From: Rosenbergiella gaditana
GTDB taxonomy: Bacteria > Pseudomonadota > Gammaproteobacteria > Enterobacterales > Enterobacteriaceae
DNA: 64,000 bases
Reading direction: 5' to 3'
Assembly: GCF_018494065.1 (NCBI RefSeq)
Contig: NZ_JABBFR010000004.1
Span: 62,001-126,000 of the forward strand
This document shows positions 20,102 through 33,679 of the stretch, in pieces (positions within the stretch are counted from its first letter, which is position 1; each line of letters begins with the position of its first letter). Made by a program: the position numbers and the translations under genes. Under the pieces are notes generated by a model. The model did no database searches, was not told the DNA's origin, and saw only the letters and a list, made by a program, of their open reading frames with translations.

Positions 20102-20124
20102 AATAAACCGAGAATATAAAATTC

Positions 20125-20154
20125 AGTGTAGATAAAAGGTCTAGACTGATTTTT
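20125..20154 (+). terminator. terminator after phoU
   Basis: AGTGTAGA / TCTAGACT stem with one mismatch and a T-rich tail, 23 bases past phoU. It ends where the ABC exporter pseudogene begins. Confidence 0.5.
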
Positions 20155-21637
20155 ATTAATATTTTCCCTAACGATCCTCGTTGAAGCTGTGAACATTGCG
20201 ATTCCTATTGGAACGCAATTGGTTATGGATCATGTCATTATTGCTAAGGATCAGGAGCTTTTAACGTTGATCTGTCTAGGATTCGTGACGTTTATCTTAT
20301 TCCGGACGTTTATTAGTATGTTGCGGAGTTGGACAACACTGGTCATGCAGTCGTTAATAGATATCCAATGGAAGACGGGGCTGATGGATCATCTTCTACG
20401 TTTACCACTGAGTTATTTTAAGAAACGTAAGTTAGGGGATATCCAGTCTCGTTTTGGTCCTCTTGCGATCATACGTGAAACGCTGACCTCAAGCGTCGTT
20501 TCTGGAACGATAGATTTACTGATGGTAATAAGTGTTTTAGTAATGATGTTTATGTATGGTGGAGGGTTATACTTCGTTATCCTAGGATTTACTCTGCTCT
20601 ATGTTGCCTTACGGCTGGCGACTTATCATCGTTACCGTCAAGCTCAGGAAAAACAAATAGTAAAAGATGCTCGTGCAAGTTCACACTTTATGGAAACCTT
20701 GTAGTGTATCGCTACGCTGAAAGTCTTAGGTTTGAATAAAACCCGTTCACGTTATTGGCTTAATCTCATTATTGAAACCACCAATACCGTTATTCGAATG
20801 ACACGTTTAGGTATGTTATTCGGTGGTGTTAACTCTTTGATCAGATATTGATCCTTTGGTTGGGGGCATTAATGGTAATCGATGACCATATGACATTGGG
20901 AATGTTCGTGGCTTTTAATGCTTACCGTGGTCAATTTTCTGATCGCGCGTCGGCGATCGTCGATATGCTGTTACAACTGAGAATGCTTAGCCTGCACAAT
21001 GAAAGGGTGGCTGATATTGTTTATCAAGAACCTGAATCTCATCAGAGTTCACAACGATTATGTGAAGACACTCAGGCTGCAAGATTTGAGGTTGACGATT
21101 TGTCTTACCAGTACGATAAATTAACCCCACCGGTACTTTCCGATCGTTCATTTACTATTAAGCTCGGGGAAAGTGTCGCTATTGTGGGGCCGTCCGGAAT
21201 AGTTAAAACTACCTTGATGAAGTTGATGTGTGGCTTATTGATACCGGATAGATCCGCTTCAATGGACTAAATATTCAACAAGTGGGCCTGAATAACTTTA
21301 GAGCAGTCATTACTTGTGTATTACAAGAAGATAAATTATTTGCTGGATCCATCGCTGAAAATATTACGGGATTTCGATGGGATCTGAAACCTTAGTCAGT
21401 GAACTGGTCGGCAGCTTATCTGGCGGACAAAAACAACGCTTACTGATTGCACGTGCTCTATACCGAAGACCAGCGATCCTCTTTTTAGATGAAGCGACGA
21501 GTCATGTAGATTTAGAGAATCAAGCTGCAGTGAATGCTGCTATTCGTTCACTAAATATTACTCGGATCTTTATTGCTCACCGACCTTTGACTATTGCTTC
21601 TGCAGATCGCGTGATTGATTTAAGCCCGCAAATCTAG
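20150..21637 (+). pseudogene. bacteriocin-type ABC exporter (CvaB/RaxB-like), degraded
   Basis: Fragments of one exporter read across the stretch in several frames. The first (to 20704) is the ABC membrane domain: AVNIAIPIGTQLVMDHVI, then LRLPLSYFKKRKLGDIQSRF. An in-frame TAG at 20702 and a frameshift near 20842 follow. The ATPase part has a damaged Walker A (GPSGIVKTT for GPSGCGKTT), a stop after DRSASMD, another shift, [18 protein letters not shown], then [19 protein letters not shown] and [15 protein letters not shown]. The motifs match peptidase-C39 microcin/bacteriocin exporters; the N-terminal peptidase domain is missing. Not functional. Confidence 0.85.
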
Positions 21638-21728
21638 GTAGGTTGAATGTAAATTTTGTATGGGTGTTCGCCTGTCTATTGGAATAAAAGGTATGATTCG
21701 ATAAATTATCATTTATAAGGACTTGTCG

Positions 21729-22184
21729 ATGGGCTTCTATTGGATATGGCTCGGTGTTGCAGCAATATTTGCGATAATTGAATTTTGTACCGTGACCTTC
21801 TTCGGGCTATGGATGGCAATTGCAGCCTTAGTACCTGCAATAATCTCCTATCTTTGTCCTCATCTCTCTGTGGTAATGCAATTATTAATTTGGGCGTTAT
21901 CTTCGTTAAGTTGTGCCTTTATCTGGGTAAAATGGATTAGAAGTAAACCTGTTGTTCACGTTGAGAGTGCTCTCATTGGTAGTGAAGGTATCCTTGCAGA
22001 GGCCTTACAACCAGGCCAACTTGGGACGTTACTCCTCAGTCGGCCAATACAGGGAAAGCAAGAGTGGGTGTGTTGTAGCGATCACACTTTGGCAAGGCAA
22101 ACCCGTGTCACTACCATTGCAATAACCGAAAACGATGTCGTGAAAGTACAAGCCAGTTCCTTATTAAAAGAGGGAGTCAAATGA
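21729..22184 (+). CDS. NfeD-like membrane protein (YbbK-type)
   Basis: Partner of SPFH/stomatin proteins. Start ATG 21729 with AAGGA upstream gives 151 residues. N-terminal hydrophobic helices (about 3-70) are followed by an OB-fold-like domain (IGSEGILAEAL ... VKVQASSLL) typical of NfeD proteins. Its stop overlaps the qmcA start by 4 bases. The E. coli counterpart is ybbK next to qmcA. Confidence 0.88.
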   Translation: MGFYWIWLGVAAIFAIIEFCTVTFFGLWMAIAALVPAIISYLCPHLSVVMQLLIWALSSLSCAFIWVKWIRSKPVVHVESALIGSEGILAEALQPGQLGTLLLSRPIQGKQEWVCCSDHTLARQTRVTTIAITENDVVKVQASSLLKEGVK

Positions 22185-23113
22185 TCATTACACCAGGAAT
22201 TATTGTCGCTATGTTGCTTGTTGTACTGGTAATAGTGACCTTTTTAAAATGTGTTCGAATTGTTCCTCAAGCTGATCAGTGGATTGTTGAACGTTTGGGG
22301 AAATACCATACCACGCTAAATCCAGGCCTTAATATTCTGATCCCTTTTATTGATGCGGTGGCCTATCGCATGTCAGCTAAAGATCAGATGTTTGAAGTGA
22401 AAGGTATTGAAGGTATTACTCGTGATAATGCAACAGTAGGGGTAAATGCCATTTGTTTTATCCGTATCGCAGACCCAGCCAAAGCGGCTTATGGTGTCGA
22501 CAGCTATAGCGCAGCTGTACAGAACTTAGTGATGACCACTATTCGTAATGCGGTGGGTGGGATGAACCTTGATGATACCTTATCCAATCGGGACCAATTA
22601 GCGATTACTCTGCGCGCTAATATGGAAGAGCAGATGAGTGATTGGGGACTCATTCTTAAAGCAGTGGATATCCAAGATATTACCCCTTCGGAGTCAATGC
22701 GTAAGTCGATGGAGCAACAAGCGGCTGCCGAACGTGAGCGTAAGGCGACGGAAACCCGAGCGGAAGGTAATAAGAATGCGGCTATTCGTGAAGCTGAAGG
22801 GAAAAAGCAAGCGATGATCTTAGATGCTGAAGCGAAATTAGAGTCGTCAAGAAGAGAGGCAGAGGCGTTAGAGACGTTAGCCGCGGGTCAGCGTAAAGCC
22901 ACCTCACAGCTTTCACAAGCCCTAGCCGAAGAGGGTGGAGAGAAGGCAATGACCTTCCAGCTGGCGAATAACTATGTAATGTCATTATCGAAATTAGCGG
23001 CAAGCGATAACAGCAAAGTCGTTGCTATTCCTGCTGATCTTGCGCAATCAGTCGGTGGCTTACTGAATGCAGGCGTATTGATGGGTATTAGCCAAGAAAC
23101 GAAAACTCACTAA
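22181..23113 (+). CDS. qmcA: SPFH-domain membrane protein QmcA
   Basis: Stomatin/prohibitin-family protein with one N-terminal membrane anchor (about 3-23), SPFH domain (VERLGKYHTTLNPGLNILIP) and a charged Ala/Glu coiled coil (about 170-250) for oligomerisation. 310 residues, near the E. coli 305. Proposed roles are membrane-microdomain organisation and protease regulation; the exact function is unclear. Coupled to the NfeD-like gene. Confidence 0.93.
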   Translation: MIITPGIIVAMLLVVLVIVTFLKCVRIVPQADQWIVERLGKYHTTLNPGLNILIPFIDAVAYRMSAKDQMFEVKGIEGITRDNATVGVNAICFIRIADPAKAAYGVDSYSAAVQNLVMTTIRNAVGGMNLDDTLSNRDQLAITLRANMEEQMSDWGLILKAVDIQDITPSESMRKSMEQQAAAERERKATETRAEGNKNAAIREAEGKKQAMILDAEAKLESSRREAEALETLAAGQRKATSQLSQALAEEGGEKAMTFQLANNYVMSLSKLAASDNSKVVAIPADLAQSVGGLLNAGVLMGISQETKTH

Positions 23114-23118
23114 TACCG

Positions 23119-23141
23119 TGGGCACAGGAGTACTGTGCCCA
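23119..23141. terminator. hairpin between convergent qmcA and mnmE
   Basis: Perfect 9-bp stem TGGGCACAG / CTGTGCCCA with a five-base loop, in the 35 bases between the two gene ends. Lacks a T-run but is placed to act on both transcripts. Confidence 0.5.
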
Positions 23142-23148
23142 TCTGTCA

Positions 23149-24513
23149 CTATTTCCCAATACAAAAACTGGAAAAAATCCTTCCCAGCAGATCATCGGAA
23201 GTAAATTCACCGGTAATTTCGCTCAACGCGCTTTGCGCGACACGAAGTTCTTCTGCTAAAAGCTCTCCGGCACGGGCATCCAGTAGTTGGGATTTACCTT
23301 GTAGTAGGTGAGTGCCCGCTAACTCTAAAGCTTCCAAATGCCGTCTTCTTGCAATAAATCCACCTTCAGTATTCCCTGAAAAGCCCATGCTCTTTTTAAG
23401 ATGTTCTCGTAATGAATCAATCCCCGTACCTTCCCGTGCCGAAAGACGAATAAGAAGGTTACCCTTTTCTTCAAAAAGACCGGCTACTTCACCGGTGATA
23501 TCAGCTTTATTTCTTACGACAATCACAGGGATAGAAGTCGGGAGACGAGCGATAAAATCAGGCCAAATCTCTGCCGCATCAGTTGCTTTGGTGGTAGTAC
23601 TGTCCACCATAAATAAGACGCAATCAGCTTGATTAATCTCTTGCCATGCGCGTTCAATACCAATACGTTCTACTTCATCACTGGCTTCGCGTAAGCCTGC
23701 GGTATCGATAATATGTAATGGCATTCCATCAATATGAATATGTTCACGTAAAACATCGCGCGTTGTCCCTGCTATATCGGTAACGATCGCAGCTTCCCTG
23801 CCAGCCAGTGCATTCAGTAAGCTTGATTTTCCTGCATTGGGGCGACCAGCAATAACAACCTTCATTCCTTCACGCAGTAAACTGCCCTGACGTGCCTCCT
23901 GGCGGACGGCATCTAAGTCGCCGATTACGGTATTAAGCTGCGCTTCAATTTTTCCATCAGAGAGAAAATCGATCTCTTCATCGGGAAAATCAATCGCCGC
24001 TTCGACATAAATTCGTAGGTGAGTAAGTGCTTCCACAAGATGATTGACGCGGGCTGAGAAAGCACCTTGTAAGGAGTTAACTGCAGAGCGGGCTGCTTGC
24101 TCCGAACTTGCATCGATAAGATCAGCGATAGCCTCTGCTTGGGCTAAATCGAGTTTATCATTAAGAAATGCGCGCTCTGAGAACTCACCAGGTTTTGCAA
24201 TACGTACCGCGGCGATGGCAATAATACGTTTAAGCAGTAGGTCGAGAATAACCGGTCCGCCATGGCCTTGAAGCTCCAACACATCCTCGCCGGTAAAGGA
24301 GTGGGGATTCGGAAACCATAAGGCGATGCCTTGATCAAGCACTGCGCCCTCTGCATCTTTAAAAGCAAGATATTCTGCGGTCCGAGGTTTAGGCAATTTC
24401 CCTAATAAACCCTGTGCAACGTCAGCTGCTGCTGGGCCTGATATTCTCAATATCCCAACACCACCACGGCCGGGAGGGGTTGCTTGGGCGACGATCGTAT
24501 CGTTGTGGCTCAT
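23149..24513 (-). CDS. mnmE: tRNA modification GTPase MnmE
   Basis: With MnmG installs the cmnm5 group on U34 of certain tRNAs. Start ATG 24513 ([15 protein letters not shown]) gives 454 residues as in E. coli; the longer frame would run through the terminator at 24531-24556. N-terminal tetrahydrofolate domain, helical domain split around a GTPase domain ([29 protein letters not shown]), and the C-terminal CIGK that carries the active Cys. Partner mnmG is not in the window. Confidence 0.97.
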   Translation of the reverse strand: MSHNDTIVAQATPPGRGGVGILRISGPAAADVAQGLLGKLPKPRTAEYLAFKDAEGAVLDQGIALWFPNPHSFTGEDVLELQGHGGPVILDLLLKRIIAIAAVRIAKPGEFSERAFLNDKLDLAQAEAIADLIDASSEQAARSAVNSLQGAFSARVNHLVEALTHLRIYVEAAIDFPDEEIDFLSDGKIEAQLNTVIGDLDAVRQEARQGSLLREGMKVVIAGRPNAGKSSLLNALAGREAAIVTDIAGTTRDVLREHIHIDGMPLHIIDTAGLREASDEVERIGIERAWQEINQADCVLFMVDSTTTKATDAAEIWPDFIARLPTSIPVIVVRNKADITGEVAGLFEEKGNLLIRLSAREGTGIDSLREHLKKSMGFSGNTEGGFIARRRHLEALELAGTHLLQGKSQLLDARAGELLAEELRVAQSALSEITGEFTSDDLLGRIFSSFCIGK

Positions 24514-24530
24514 GTTATTCTCTCTAGCAA

Positions 24531-24556
24531 TAAAAAAGGCGGTCATAATGACCGCC
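24531..24556 (-). terminator. Rho-independent terminator after yidC
   Basis: On the minus strand GGCGGTCAT / ATGACCGCC is followed by TTTTTTATTG. It separates yidC from mnmE although the genes run the same way. Confidence 0.75.
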
Positions 24557-24587
24557 TAAGTATAACGCGATTTAGCGTAATACGGGA

Positions 24588-26222
24588 TTAGCCTTTTTTC
24601 TTACGGCTATGTAATCCACGCTTCTCTAATCCACGATAAATCAGCTGTTGTTGCAGGATCGTCACTAGGTTACTGACGATGTAGTACAGTACCAGACCTG
24701 ATGGGAACCATAAGAAGAAGACGGTAAAGATGACAGGCATAAACGTCATAATCTTCTGCTGCATTGGATCAGTAACGGTGGTAGGTGACATCTTCTGAAT
24801 GAAGAACATCGTTACACCCATCAGAATCGGCAGAATATAGTACGGGTCTTGTGCACTTAAGTCATGAATCCATAATGCAAAAGGTGCATGACGTAATTCA
24901 ATCGATCCCATTAGCATATAGTAGAGTGCTAAGAAGATTGGCATCTGAATGACCAGAGGAAGGCATCCACCCAGAGGGTTAACTTTCTCTGCTTTGTACA
25001 ACGCCATCATTTCTTGGCTTACTCGTTGCTTATCTTCACCGTGACGCTCACGCATTGCTTGAATTTTTGGTTGCAGCATACGCATTTTAGCCATTGACGT
25101 GTATTGTGCTTTCGTCAATGGATACATAATACCGCGAACAATGAACGTAATAACGATAATGGAGAAGCCCCAGTTACCGATAAAGCTATGCAAGAATTTC
25201 AGCAGTTTAAACAGCGGCTGAGAGATAAACCACAACCAACCGTAATCAACGGTTAAGTCTAAGTGTGGTGCGGCGGCTGCCATCTGATCTTGAATTTCAG
25301 GACCGACCCAAAGCGTTGCTTTCAAGTCTTGCTGCTGACCTGCTGCGACAGTGACTGGCGTAGATTTATACCCTACTGCCGCTAAGTTGTCGCTTAACTT
25401 CGTGGTATAGAAAGTATTGTTACCCGAAGTGTGTGGGATCCATGCGGTCGCAAAGTATTGCTGTAGCATTGCCACCCAACCATTACTGGTTGTGGTGTTC
25501 AAATTCTTGTCTTCAGCAATAGTATCGAACTTATATTTCTCATACTTCTCATCATTGGTGGAATACGCTGCACCACGGAAAGTATGTAACGCAAAATTAC
25601 TGCTACCGGTATCACGTGCTTTAGGTAGGGTAATGGTTTGCTTAAGTTGACCAAACATTGCTAACGATAGAGGCTGTTGTGTAACGTTATTGACGTTGTA
25701 GTCAACATTCACCGCATATCCGCCACGCTTGAATACGAATGTCTTGGTATAGACAACCCCATCGGCCGCCGTCCAAGTCATAGGCACACGCAGTTCAGAC
25801 TGACCATCGGCTAACGTGTAGTTATCCTGAGTTGCGTTAAAAAGAGGGCGAGTCGCATTACTATCCGGTGCATTGTGTCCAATCAATCCACTTTGGGCTT
25901 GATAAACAAAGTCAGGGGTAGTTTCTAGTAATTGGAATGGCGTAGTTGAGCCTAGCTTATCAGGGTACGCCAGCAGTTTGGCTTGTTCAATATCCCCACC
26001 ACGTGTATTGATCTGTAGCGATAACACATCGGTGGTAACGGTAATGGTTTTACCTTGCCCACTATTGTTAGCTTGATTTGCGGCATCACCCGCAGGGGTG
26101 TTCGAATTCTGCGTTGTCTGTTGTGCTTGAGGCTGCGGATCGTGATCCGTATGCCACGTTTGCCAGACCATAAAGGAGACGAACAGAAAAGCGATGAAAA
26201 AAAGATTGCGTTGCGAATCCAT
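24588..26222 (-). CDS. yidC: membrane protein insertase YidC
   Basis: Inserts and folds inner-membrane proteins, alone or with SecYEG. 544 residues: N-terminal membrane anchor, large periplasmic beta domain (about 55-345), then five membrane segments with the conserved Arg of the hydrophilic groove in [15 protein letters not shown] and the cytoplasmic C1 hairpin. Lys/Arg-rich C-terminus (SRKKKG). In the rpmH-rnpA-yidD-yidC series, 2 bases after yidD. Confidence 0.97.
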   Translation of the reverse strand: MDSQRNLFFIAFLFVSFMVWQTWHTDHDPQPQAQQTTQNSNTPAGDAANQANNSGQGKTITVTTDVLSLQINTRGGDIEQAKLLAYPDKLGSTTPFQLLETTPDFVYQAQSGLIGHNAPDSNATRPLFNATQDNYTLADGQSELRVPMTWTAADGVVYTKTFVFKRGGYAVNVDYNVNNVTQQPLSLAMFGQLKQTITLPKARDTGSSNFALHTFRGAAYSTNDEKYEKYKFDTIAEDKNLNTTTSNGWVAMLQQYFATAWIPHTSGNNTFYTTKLSDNLAAVGYKSTPVTVAAGQQQDLKATLWVGPEIQDQMAAAAPHLDLTVDYGWLWFISQPLFKLLKFLHSFIGNWGFSIIVITFIVRGIMYPLTKAQYTSMAKMRMLQPKIQAMRERHGEDKQRVSQEMMALYKAEKVNPLGGCLPLVIQMPIFLALYYMLMGSIELRHAPFALWIHDLSAQDPYYILPILMGVTMFFIQKMSPTTVTDPMQQKIMTFMPVIFTVFFLWFPSGLVLYYIVSNLVTILQQQLIYRGLEKRGLHSRKKKG

Positions 26223-26224
26223 CG

Positions 26225-26482
26225 TTAGTTTTCTCTGGTTTCAGTGTTTTTCGGCGGCACAGGGTCGTCACCACCCGGATGTAAAGGATGGCATTTTAAT
26301 ACGCGTTTAATCGTTAACCAACACCCTTTTGCTACTCCAAAACGGCGGAGTGCTTCGATACCGTAATGAGAACAACTGGGAGTAAAGCGGCAATGTGGCC
26401 CAAGAAGTGGGCTAATTAACCGCTGATAAACACGTATTAAAGCAATCAGGAGCCGCGTGCTAGGCGACAATGACGACGCCAT
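26225..26482 (-). CDS. yidD: membrane protein insertion efficiency factor YidD
   Basis: Small membrane-associated protein (85 residues) helping YidC-dependent insertion. Family signature [20 protein letters not shown] with conserved Cys, and [13 protein letters not shown]. Its start lies inside the end of rnpA (37-base overlap in another frame), the usual arrangement. Confidence 0.94.
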   Translation of the reverse strand: MASSLSPSTRLLIALIRVYQRLISPLLGPHCRFTPSCSHYGIEALRRFGVAKGCWLTIKRVLKCHPLHPGGDDPVPPKNTETREN

Positions 26483-26805
26483 AATTTCTCCAACACTTCC
26501 GTAAATGACTGATTATCCAGCTCCGCAATCCCTTTTTTTGCTACGATCACAAAATCCATCGCGGGTAATTCATGTTGACGCAAACGAAAACTTTCCCGAG
26601 TTAAGCGTTTAATTCGGTTACGTTCATGAGCACGTTTAACATGTTTTTTCGCGACTGTGAGACCGATGCGGGGATGCCCCAGCGAATTTTGGCGGCCGAG
26701 TATAGTGATTTGCGGCATGCCAGCCCGTTGTGGTTGCTGGAAGACGAAAGTGAAATGAGCGGGAGTTAACAAACGTAACTCCCTAGGAAATGCGAGCTTA
26801 ACCAC
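26446..26805 (-). CDS. rnpA: ribonuclease P protein component
   Basis: Protein subunit of RNase P, which trims 5' leaders of tRNA precursors with the M1 RNA. 119 residues, GTG start as in E. coli; RNR motif region [20 protein letters not shown] and a basic C-terminus. Lies 14 bases after rpmH and overlaps yidD. Confidence 0.96.
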   Translation of the reverse strand: MVKLAFPRELRLLTPAHFTFVFQQPQRAGMPQITILGRQNSLGHPRIGLTVAKKHVKRAHERNRIKRLTRESFRLRQHELPAMDFVIVAKKGIAELDNQSFTEVLEKLWRRHCRLARGS

Positions 26806-26819
26806 GAGGGCTAGCTTTA

Positions 26820-26972
<153 letters not shown>

Positions 26973-27057
26973 CTAAACTTGAAAATGTTCACTTGGTGAT
27001 GCGTTATAAGGCCAGTAAAGCGACCAACGCCTCGGTATATTTTATCAAAGAGGCGGG

Positions 27058-27086
27058 ATTGTAATAATTGTACAGCCCGGAGTCAA
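27058..27086 (-). promoter_or_regulatory. sigma-70 promoter of rpmH
   Basis: Minus strand: TTGACT (-35, 27086-27081), 17-base spacer, TACAAT (-10, 27063-27058). Near-consensus, about 100 bases upstream of rpmH. Confidence 0.8.
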
Positions 27087-27287
27087 TTTACTTCGCTGAT
27101 TATCATACGCCTATTCTCTATTGGAGAAGTTTTTTACGTCAGTAAAAACGCAATACCCCTAAATAGAATCGGCAAGATTATACTTGCTTCCCGCTAAAGC
27201 GCAAGGATCGTTCTGGATCCTCTGTAGAGATATATTCGGTGCGTTACGTTCATTTTTATTACACGCAACACAATTATTAGAAAAGGC

Positions 27288-27296
27288 TGTGGATAA
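27288..27296 (-). promoter_or_regulatory. DnaA box in the dnaA promoter region
   Basis: TGTGGATAA, the reverse complement of the strong box TTATCCACA, about 200 bases before dnaA. It is the expected site for DnaA autoregulation. Confidence 0.8.
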
Positions 27297-27502
27297 AATG
27301 GGTAAAATCGGTGTAGAAAAGCAAGATCTCTGGCTCACTTTGCGTTATGATCCACTGTTCCGCAAGCGATCCTTTGTCGTATACATGACGTTACTCGGGG
27401 AAAACATCGCTGCTGACGTATCTACGCTTAAATATATAAAACACATTTATCAATATCTTAGCGCCATTTCTTGTCTTACTTTTTGTATGAGTGGAGTCCG
27501 CC

Positions 27503-28906
27503 GTGTCACTTACGCTTTGGCAACAGTGCCTTACCCGTTTACAGGATGAGCTTCCTGCCACTGAGTTCAGTATGTGGATCAGACCTCTTCAAGCTGAGTT
27601 AAGCGACAACATTTTGGCTCTGTATGCCCCCAACCGCTTTGTTTTAGATTGGGTGCGCGATAAGTACATCAATAATATTAATGCTCTACTGAATGAATTT
27701 TGTGGCGCCAATGTCCCACAATTACGTTTTGAAGTGGGCACTCGACCTGTAAGTACTCAGACGTTTAATACGGTTCCCGCTGCTGCAAAAATTCCGGCGG
27801 CTACGGTGGCTGCACCGCCAGTTGTGACGAACGATAACCGACGCCCAAGTTGGGACAGTGTGCCTGCACCAGTCGAAGTGGCATACCGCTCGAACGTTAA
27901 TAATCGTCATAATTTTGACAACTTTGTTGAAGGTAAATCAAACCAACTCGCTCGTGCTGCCGCGCGTCAAGTCGCAGACAATCCCGGTGGTGCTTATAAC
28001 CCCTTATTTCTTTATGGGGGAACAGGTTTAGGTAAAACGCACCTCTTGCACGCGGTAGGTAATGGCATCATGGCCCACAAGCCCAACGCAAAAGTGGTCT
28101 ACATGCACTCCGAACGGTTTGTACAAGACATGGTAAAAGCGCTACAGAATAATGCGATTGAAGAATTTAAACGCTATTATCGTTCTGTTGATGCATTATT
28201 AATCGATGATATTCAATTTTTTGCTAACAAAGAGCGCTCTCAAGAAGAGTTTTTTCATACCTTCAATGCGTTATTAGAAGGTAATCAGCAAATTATTCTA
28301 ACTTCAGACCGATACCCTAAAGAAATTAATGGTGTTGAAGATCGTTTAAAATCACGTTTTGGCTGGGGATTGACGGTCGCCATTGAACCTCCAGAGCTTG
28401 AAACTCGTGTCGCTATTTTGATGAAAAAAGCGGATGAAAATAATATTCGCCTCCCTGGCGAAGTCGCTTTCTTTATTGCGAAACGTCTGCGTTCCAACGT
28501 GCGCGAATTGGAAGGGGCATTAAATCGTGTGATCGCCAATGCGAATTTTACCGGACGGGCGATCACGATTGACTTCGTTCGTGAAGCATTGCGTGATTTG
28601 TTGGCGCTGCAAGAGAAGTTAGTCACGATCGATAATATTCAGAAAACAGTGGCTGAATATTATAAAATTAAAGTTGCCGATTTGCTGTCTAAGCGTCGAT
28701 CGCGCTCAGTGGCAAGACCACGTCAAATGGCGATGGCGATGGCAAAAGAATTAACTAACCACAGCTTACCTGAAATCGGGGATGCTTTTGGTGGGCGCGA
28801 TCATACAACGGTATTACATGCTTGTCGTAAGATCGAACAGTTACGTGAAGAAAGTCATGATATCAAAGAAGACTTTTCTAATTTAATCAGAACATTATCC
28901 TCTTGA
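27503..28906 (+). CDS. dnaA: chromosomal replication initiator DnaA
   Basis: AAA+ protein that binds DnaA boxes and opens oriC. GTG start at 27503 ([16 protein letters not shown]) gives 467 residues, same as E. coli. Domain I binds DnaB/DiaA; Walker [14 protein letters not shown]; Walker [21 protein letters not shown]; domain IV has the DNA-binding signature [18 protein letters not shown]. First gene of dnaA-dnaN-recF-gyrB. Confidence 0.98.
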   Translation: MSLTLWQQCLTRLQDELPATEFSMWIRPLQAELSDNILALYAPNRFVLDWVRDKYINNINALLNEFCGANVPQLRFEVGTRPVSTQTFNTVPAAAKIPAATVAAPPVVTNDNRRPSWDSVPAPVEVAYRSNVNNRHNFDNFVEGKSNQLARAAARQVADNPGGAYNPLFLYGGTGLGKTHLLHAVGNGIMAHKPNAKVVYMHSERFVQDMVKALQNNAIEEFKRYYRSVDALLIDDIQFFANKERSQEEFFHTFNALLEGNQQIILTSDRYPKEINGVEDRLKSRFGWGLTVAIEPPELETRVAILMKKADENNIRLPGEVAFFIAKRLRSNVRELEGALNRVIANANFTGRAITIDFVREALRDLLALQEKLVTIDNIQKTVAEYYKIKVADLLSKRRSRSVARPRQMAMAMAKELTNHSLPEIGDAFGGRDHTTVLHACRKIEQLREESHDIKEDFSNLIRTLSS

Positions 28907-28910
28907 TGCT

Positions 28911-30011
28911 ATGAAATTTATTGTAGAACGTGAGCACCTGCTCAAACCATTACAGCAAGTCAGCAGCCCTTTAGGTGGTAGACCTACCTTACCTATTTTA
29001 GGGAATATTTTACTGCAAGTGACAGAGAATTGTTTATCTCTGACCGGTACTGATCTCGAAATGGAGATGATTGCGCGTGTCGGATTAATACAAGCGCATG
29101 AAGTCGGTGCGACAACTGTGCCTGCTCGTAAGTTTCTCGATATTTGTCGTGGGCTGCCAGAAGGCGCCGAGATACATGTCACCCTCGATGGTGATCGTAT
29201 TTTGGTACGCTCTGGACGTAGTCGTTTCTCACTTTCAACGTTGCCTGCGGGAGATTTTCCAAATCTCGACGACTGGCAAAGTGATGTGGAATTTACATTA
29301 CCGCATGCCACCTTAAAACGCTTAATCGATGCCACCCAGTTCTCAATGGCTCATCAGGATGTGCGTTATTATCTAAATGGTATGTTGTTTGAAACGGAAG
29401 GTGAAGAACTCCGTACTGTCTCAACCGATGGTCACCGACTCGCCGTCTGTGCGATGTCAGTAGGTCAAGCGTTACCACACCACTCAGTGATTGTTCCCCG
29501 TAAGGGCGTGACTGAGCTCGTGCGTTTATTAGATGGTAGTGAAACTCCATTACAGATCCAGATCGGAAGTAACAATATTCGTGCTCATGTCGGCGACTAT
29601 ATCTTTACGTCCAAATTAGTGGACGGCCGTTTCCCTGATTACCGCCGAGTGCTACCTAAAAACCCGGACAAGACATTACAGTCAGGCTGCGATGTCCTAA
29701 AACAGGCATTTGCGCGGGCAGCAATTCTCTCTAACGAGAAATTCCGTGGTGTACGCTTATTTATTACTCAAAATCAATTGCGTATCACGGCGAATAACCC
29801 TGAGCAGGAAGAAGCCGAAGAGATTTTAGACGTTGATTATCAAGGCAGTGATCTTGAGATTGGTTTTAACGTTAGTTACGTCTTAGACGTGTTAAATGCG
29901 CTGAAATGTGAAAATGTGCGGCTATTACTGACCGATTCAGTCTCCAGTGTACAGATTGAAGACGTTGCGAGTCCGCATGCAGCCTATGTCGTTATGCCAA
30001 TGCGACTGTAG
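28911..30011 (+). CDS. dnaN: DNA polymerase III beta sliding clamp
   Basis: Ring-shaped homodimer that tethers polymerases to DNA. 366 residues, identical length to E. coli; three clamp folds, opening MKFIVEREHLLKPLQQVS and ending AYVVMPMRL with the client-binding pocket residues. Starts 4 bases after dnaA. Confidence 0.98.
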   Translation: MKFIVEREHLLKPLQQVSSPLGGRPTLPILGNILLQVTENCLSLTGTDLEMEMIARVGLIQAHEVGATTVPARKFLDICRGLPEGAEIHVTLDGDRILVRSGRSRFSLSTLPAGDFPNLDDWQSDVEFTLPHATLKRLIDATQFSMAHQDVRYYLNGMLFETEGEELRTVSTDGHRLAVCAMSVGQALPHHSVIVPRKGVTELVRLLDGSETPLQIQIGSNNIRAHVGDYIFTSKLVDGRFPDYRRVLPKNPDKTLQSGCDVLKQAFARAAILSNEKFRGVRLFITQNQLRITANNPEQEEAEEILDVDYQGSDLEIGFNVSYVLDVLNALKCENVRLLLTDSVSSVQIEDVASPHAAYVVMPMRL

Positions 30012-30054
30012 ATGGGGCTAATCAGGGATTATTTCCTTATCACCGGTTACCCCT

Positions 30055-31143
30055 ATGTCAATTAATCGTTTGATTATTAAAGATTTCCGTAATATCGAGT
30101 ATGCGGAACTTACTCCGGCTTTGGGGTTTAATTATTTGATTGGCGAAAATGGAAGCGGTAAAACGAGCGTCTTAGAGGCCATTTATACTCTGGGTCATGG
30201 CCGTGCGTTTCGCAGCATCCAGACCGCGAGAGTTATCCGCCATGAAATGCCTGAATTTGTATTACATGGCCGGTTAGACGGTGAGCAGCACCAGCAGACG
30301 TTGGGGTTAAGTAAGGATCGGGCCGGAACCACTAAGGTCAGGGTTGATGGCACCGATGGCCATCGTGTTGCCGATCTCGCGCAACTATTGCCTATGCAGC
30401 TGATCACCCCAGAAGGCTTTACTTTGTTGACTGGCGGTCCTAAATTTCGGCGGGCATATATTGATTGGGGCTGTTTTCATCGCTATCCAGGTTTTTTTAC
30501 CGCATGGAATGATTATCGGCGGTTGATTAAACAGCGCAATGCAGCCCTTAGACAAGTTACCCGCTATCAGCAATTACGCCCTTGGGACCAGCTGATGGTG
30601 CCCTTAGCTGAGCAGATTAGTGCTTGGCGTGCTGAATATAGCCAACATATCGCGCAAGAGATCCAGAAAACGTGTCAGCAATTCTTACCTGAGTTTGCTT
30701 TACAGTTCTCCTATCTGCGAGGTTGGGATAAAGAAAGCGACTATGCAGAACTACTCGAACGGCAGTTCGAACGTGATCGTGGGTTAACCTATACCTCGTC
30801 GGGACCGCATAAAGCGGATTTTAGAATCCGTGCGCAAGCAACGCCTGTCGAAGATCTGTTATCACGCGGTCAGTTAAAATTACTTATGTGTGCACTGCGG
30901 TTAGCCCAAGGTGAATTCCTTACCCAGCAAAGTGGTCGTCGTTGTATTTACTTGATTGATGATTTTGCCTCCGAACTCGATGACTCGCGTCGGCAACTCT
31001 TAGCCGAGCGTTTAAAAGCCACACAAGCTCAAGTTTTCGTTAGCGCAATTAATTTTGATCATGTAATCGACATGAATGACGAAAAGGGCAAGATGTTCAG
31101 CGTAGAAAAGGGTAAAATAACCGTTCAATCTTCAGAAAAATGA
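30055..31143 (+). CDS. recF: recombination mediator RecF
   Basis: SMC-like ATPase that helps load RecA at gapped DNA with RecO and RecR. 362 residues: Walker [16 protein letters not shown], signature LSRGQLKLL, Walker [11 protein letters not shown], and [11 protein letters not shown] 30055 lies 43 bases after dnaN. Confidence 0.97.
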   Translation: MSINRLIIKDFRNIEYAELTPALGFNYLIGENGSGKTSVLEAIYTLGHGRAFRSIQTARVIRHEMPEFVLHGRLDGEQHQQTLGLSKDRAGTTKVRVDGTDGHRVADLAQLLPMQLITPEGFTLLTGGPKFRRAYIDWGCFHRYPGFFTAWNDYRRLIKQRNAALRQVTRYQQLRPWDQLMVPLAEQISAWRAEYSQHIAQEIQKTCQQFLPEFALQFSYLRGWDKESDYAELLERQFERDRGLTYTSSGPHKADFRIRAQATPVEDLLSRGQLKLLMCALRLAQGEFLTQQSGRRCIYLIDDFASELDDSRRQLLAERLKATQAQVFVSAINFDHVIDMNDEKGKMFSVEKGKITVQSSEK

Positions 31144-31147
31144 GTGA

Positions 31148-33565
<2,418 letters not shown>

Positions 33566-33624
33566 GGTTAAGGTGCGTGAGCATGCTTTAACGGTAGCCG
33601 GAATACTATAACTGAGCTACTCTG

Positions 33625-33659
33625 AAAACACCGCTAGCGAATCGCAGCGGTGTTTTTTT
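33625..33659 (+). terminator. Rho-independent terminator after gyrB
   Basis: AACACCGCT / AGCGGTGTT stem with a 10-base loop and a run of seven T. It ends the dnaA-gyrB operon and lies just before yidA. Confidence 0.85.
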
Positions 33660-33679
33660 ATTTTTGCAGAGGGATACAC

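Noticed and set aside
27001..27490. Possible oriC next to dnaA
   Set aside because: Only one DnaA box and no 13-mer AT cluster were seen; enterobacterial oriC normally lies near mnmG, outside this window.
27184..27549. 121-residue open frame upstream of and into dnaA
   Set aside because: No RBS, no family likeness, overlaps the dnaA start and the DnaA box; consistent with a chance frame in a promoter region.
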